From positions 39,596-103,595 of the forward strand of contig SDNP01000004.1 in the NCBI GenBank assembly GCA_004524445.1: a DNA stretch of 64,000 nt. Direction: 5' to 3'. A program made the position numbers and the translations under genes. The notes under the pieces were generated by a model, which worked only from the letters and a program-made list of their open reading frames with translations, did not search any database and was not told where the DNA came from. Below, one piece after another: positions 63,887 to 64,000 of this stretch (position 1 is its first letter; the number at the start of each line of letters is the position of its first letter). The stretch is from Candidatus Thorarchaeota archaeon. GTDB taxonomy: Archaea > Asgardarchaeota > Thorarchaeia > Thorarchaeales > Thorarchaeaceae.

Positions 63887-64000
63887 ATGGACCTTCCCTC
63901 ATCACTAGAACCCGACAGGATTCAGCCGAGTCAGCTCTATATATCACAGAAGAAACTCGACGCGGTTCTGAGCCTCTTTGATGAGGCTAGAGAGCAAGAA
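63887..64000 (+). CDS. ParB-like N-terminal domain protein, C-terminus cut by window edge
   Basis: 38 residues from ATG 63887 run open to the right edge: MDLPSSLEPDRIQPSQLYIS, then QKKLDAVLSLFDEA. IQPSQLYIS followed by a helix resembles the ParB/Srx-type nuclease-like domain starts. AGAGGC lies 6 bases upstream. The fold call is tentative because only the first 38 residues are present. Confidence 0.55.
   Translation, partial: MDLPSSLEPDRIQPSQLYISQKKLDAVLSLFDEAREQE

Noticed and set aside
1-64000. tRNA, rRNA, CRISPR arrays, insertion sequences
   Set aside because: Gaps were read for T-loop motifs, repeated spacers and transposase features; none was found by eye. A tRNAscan or CRISPR search would settle this.

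Overview
The window is archaeal chromosome of roughly 43% GC by eye. Archaeal markers include a proteasome alpha subunit (44135-44872), the archaeal/plant-type D-aminoacyl-tRNA deacylase DtdA (35568-36392), a fused ADP-forming acyl-CoA synthetase (17937-20030), a TrmB-type regulator, DUF35 proteins and TATA-like promoters. A CIA2/MIP18-type protein with the eukaryote-like motif, an apparently degenerate Ras-like domain protein, longin/roadblock-like membrane proteins, beta-oxidation genes and a reductive-dehalogenase homologue suggest an Asgard archaeon, perhaps a Thorarchaeia-like one. The lineage is inferred from gene content only; no rRNA, tRNA, CRISPR or insertion sequence was seen.

Layout. 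1-9 kb: a sugar kinase cut by the left edge, an MBL hydrolase, an enoyl-CoA hydratase, a thiolase/DUF35 pair, an M20 peptidase and a minus-strand set AroM-like / DUF1177 / Asp-Glu racemase. 9-12.7 kb: an ECF importer (S protein, small two-helix protein, double ATPase, EcfT) that runs into the racemase set. 12.8-20 kb: acyl-CoA metabolism (enoyl-CoA hydratase, 3-hydroxyacyl-CoA dehydrogenase, SCP2, nitroreductase, two small unknown proteins, acyl-CoA synthetase with a Pta-N-like partner). Several of these minus-strand units end in a hairpin followed by a pyrimidine/T tract. 20-29.5 kb: tandem Cys-rich paralogues, epimerase, a Cys-cluster protein without an ordinary start codon, aminotransferase, DUF362, an acidic disordered protein, the Ras-like protein, CIA2-like protein and RimI. 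29.5-37.6 kb: an island of coiled-coil proteins led by a 1299-residue TrmB-like protein. 37.7-49 kb: a broken gene, a winged-helix protein, a PD-(D/E)xK nuclease, a beta-carbonic-anhydrase-like protein, CcdA, an ATP-grasp ligase, a CxxC protein, the proteasome subunit, a radical SAM protein, a histidine kinase and a reductive-dehalogenase homologue. 49-56 kb: HDAC-family deacylase divergent from a propeller/zinc-ribbon/wHTH protein, then two Cache receptors, one ending in TPR and VWA domains. 56-64 kb: SpeA-type arginine decarboxylase, LarE, GNAT, M24 peptidase, two tandem 7TM proteins with longin-like tails, and the start of a ParB-like gene.

The parts that look least described are the giant TrmB/coiled-coil island, the Cache-TPR-VWA receptor, the tandem 7TM-longin-like pair, the tandem Cys-rich pair, and the ECF importer joined to racemase/DUF1177/AroM genes. 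All functional proposals for these are inference from sequence reading.
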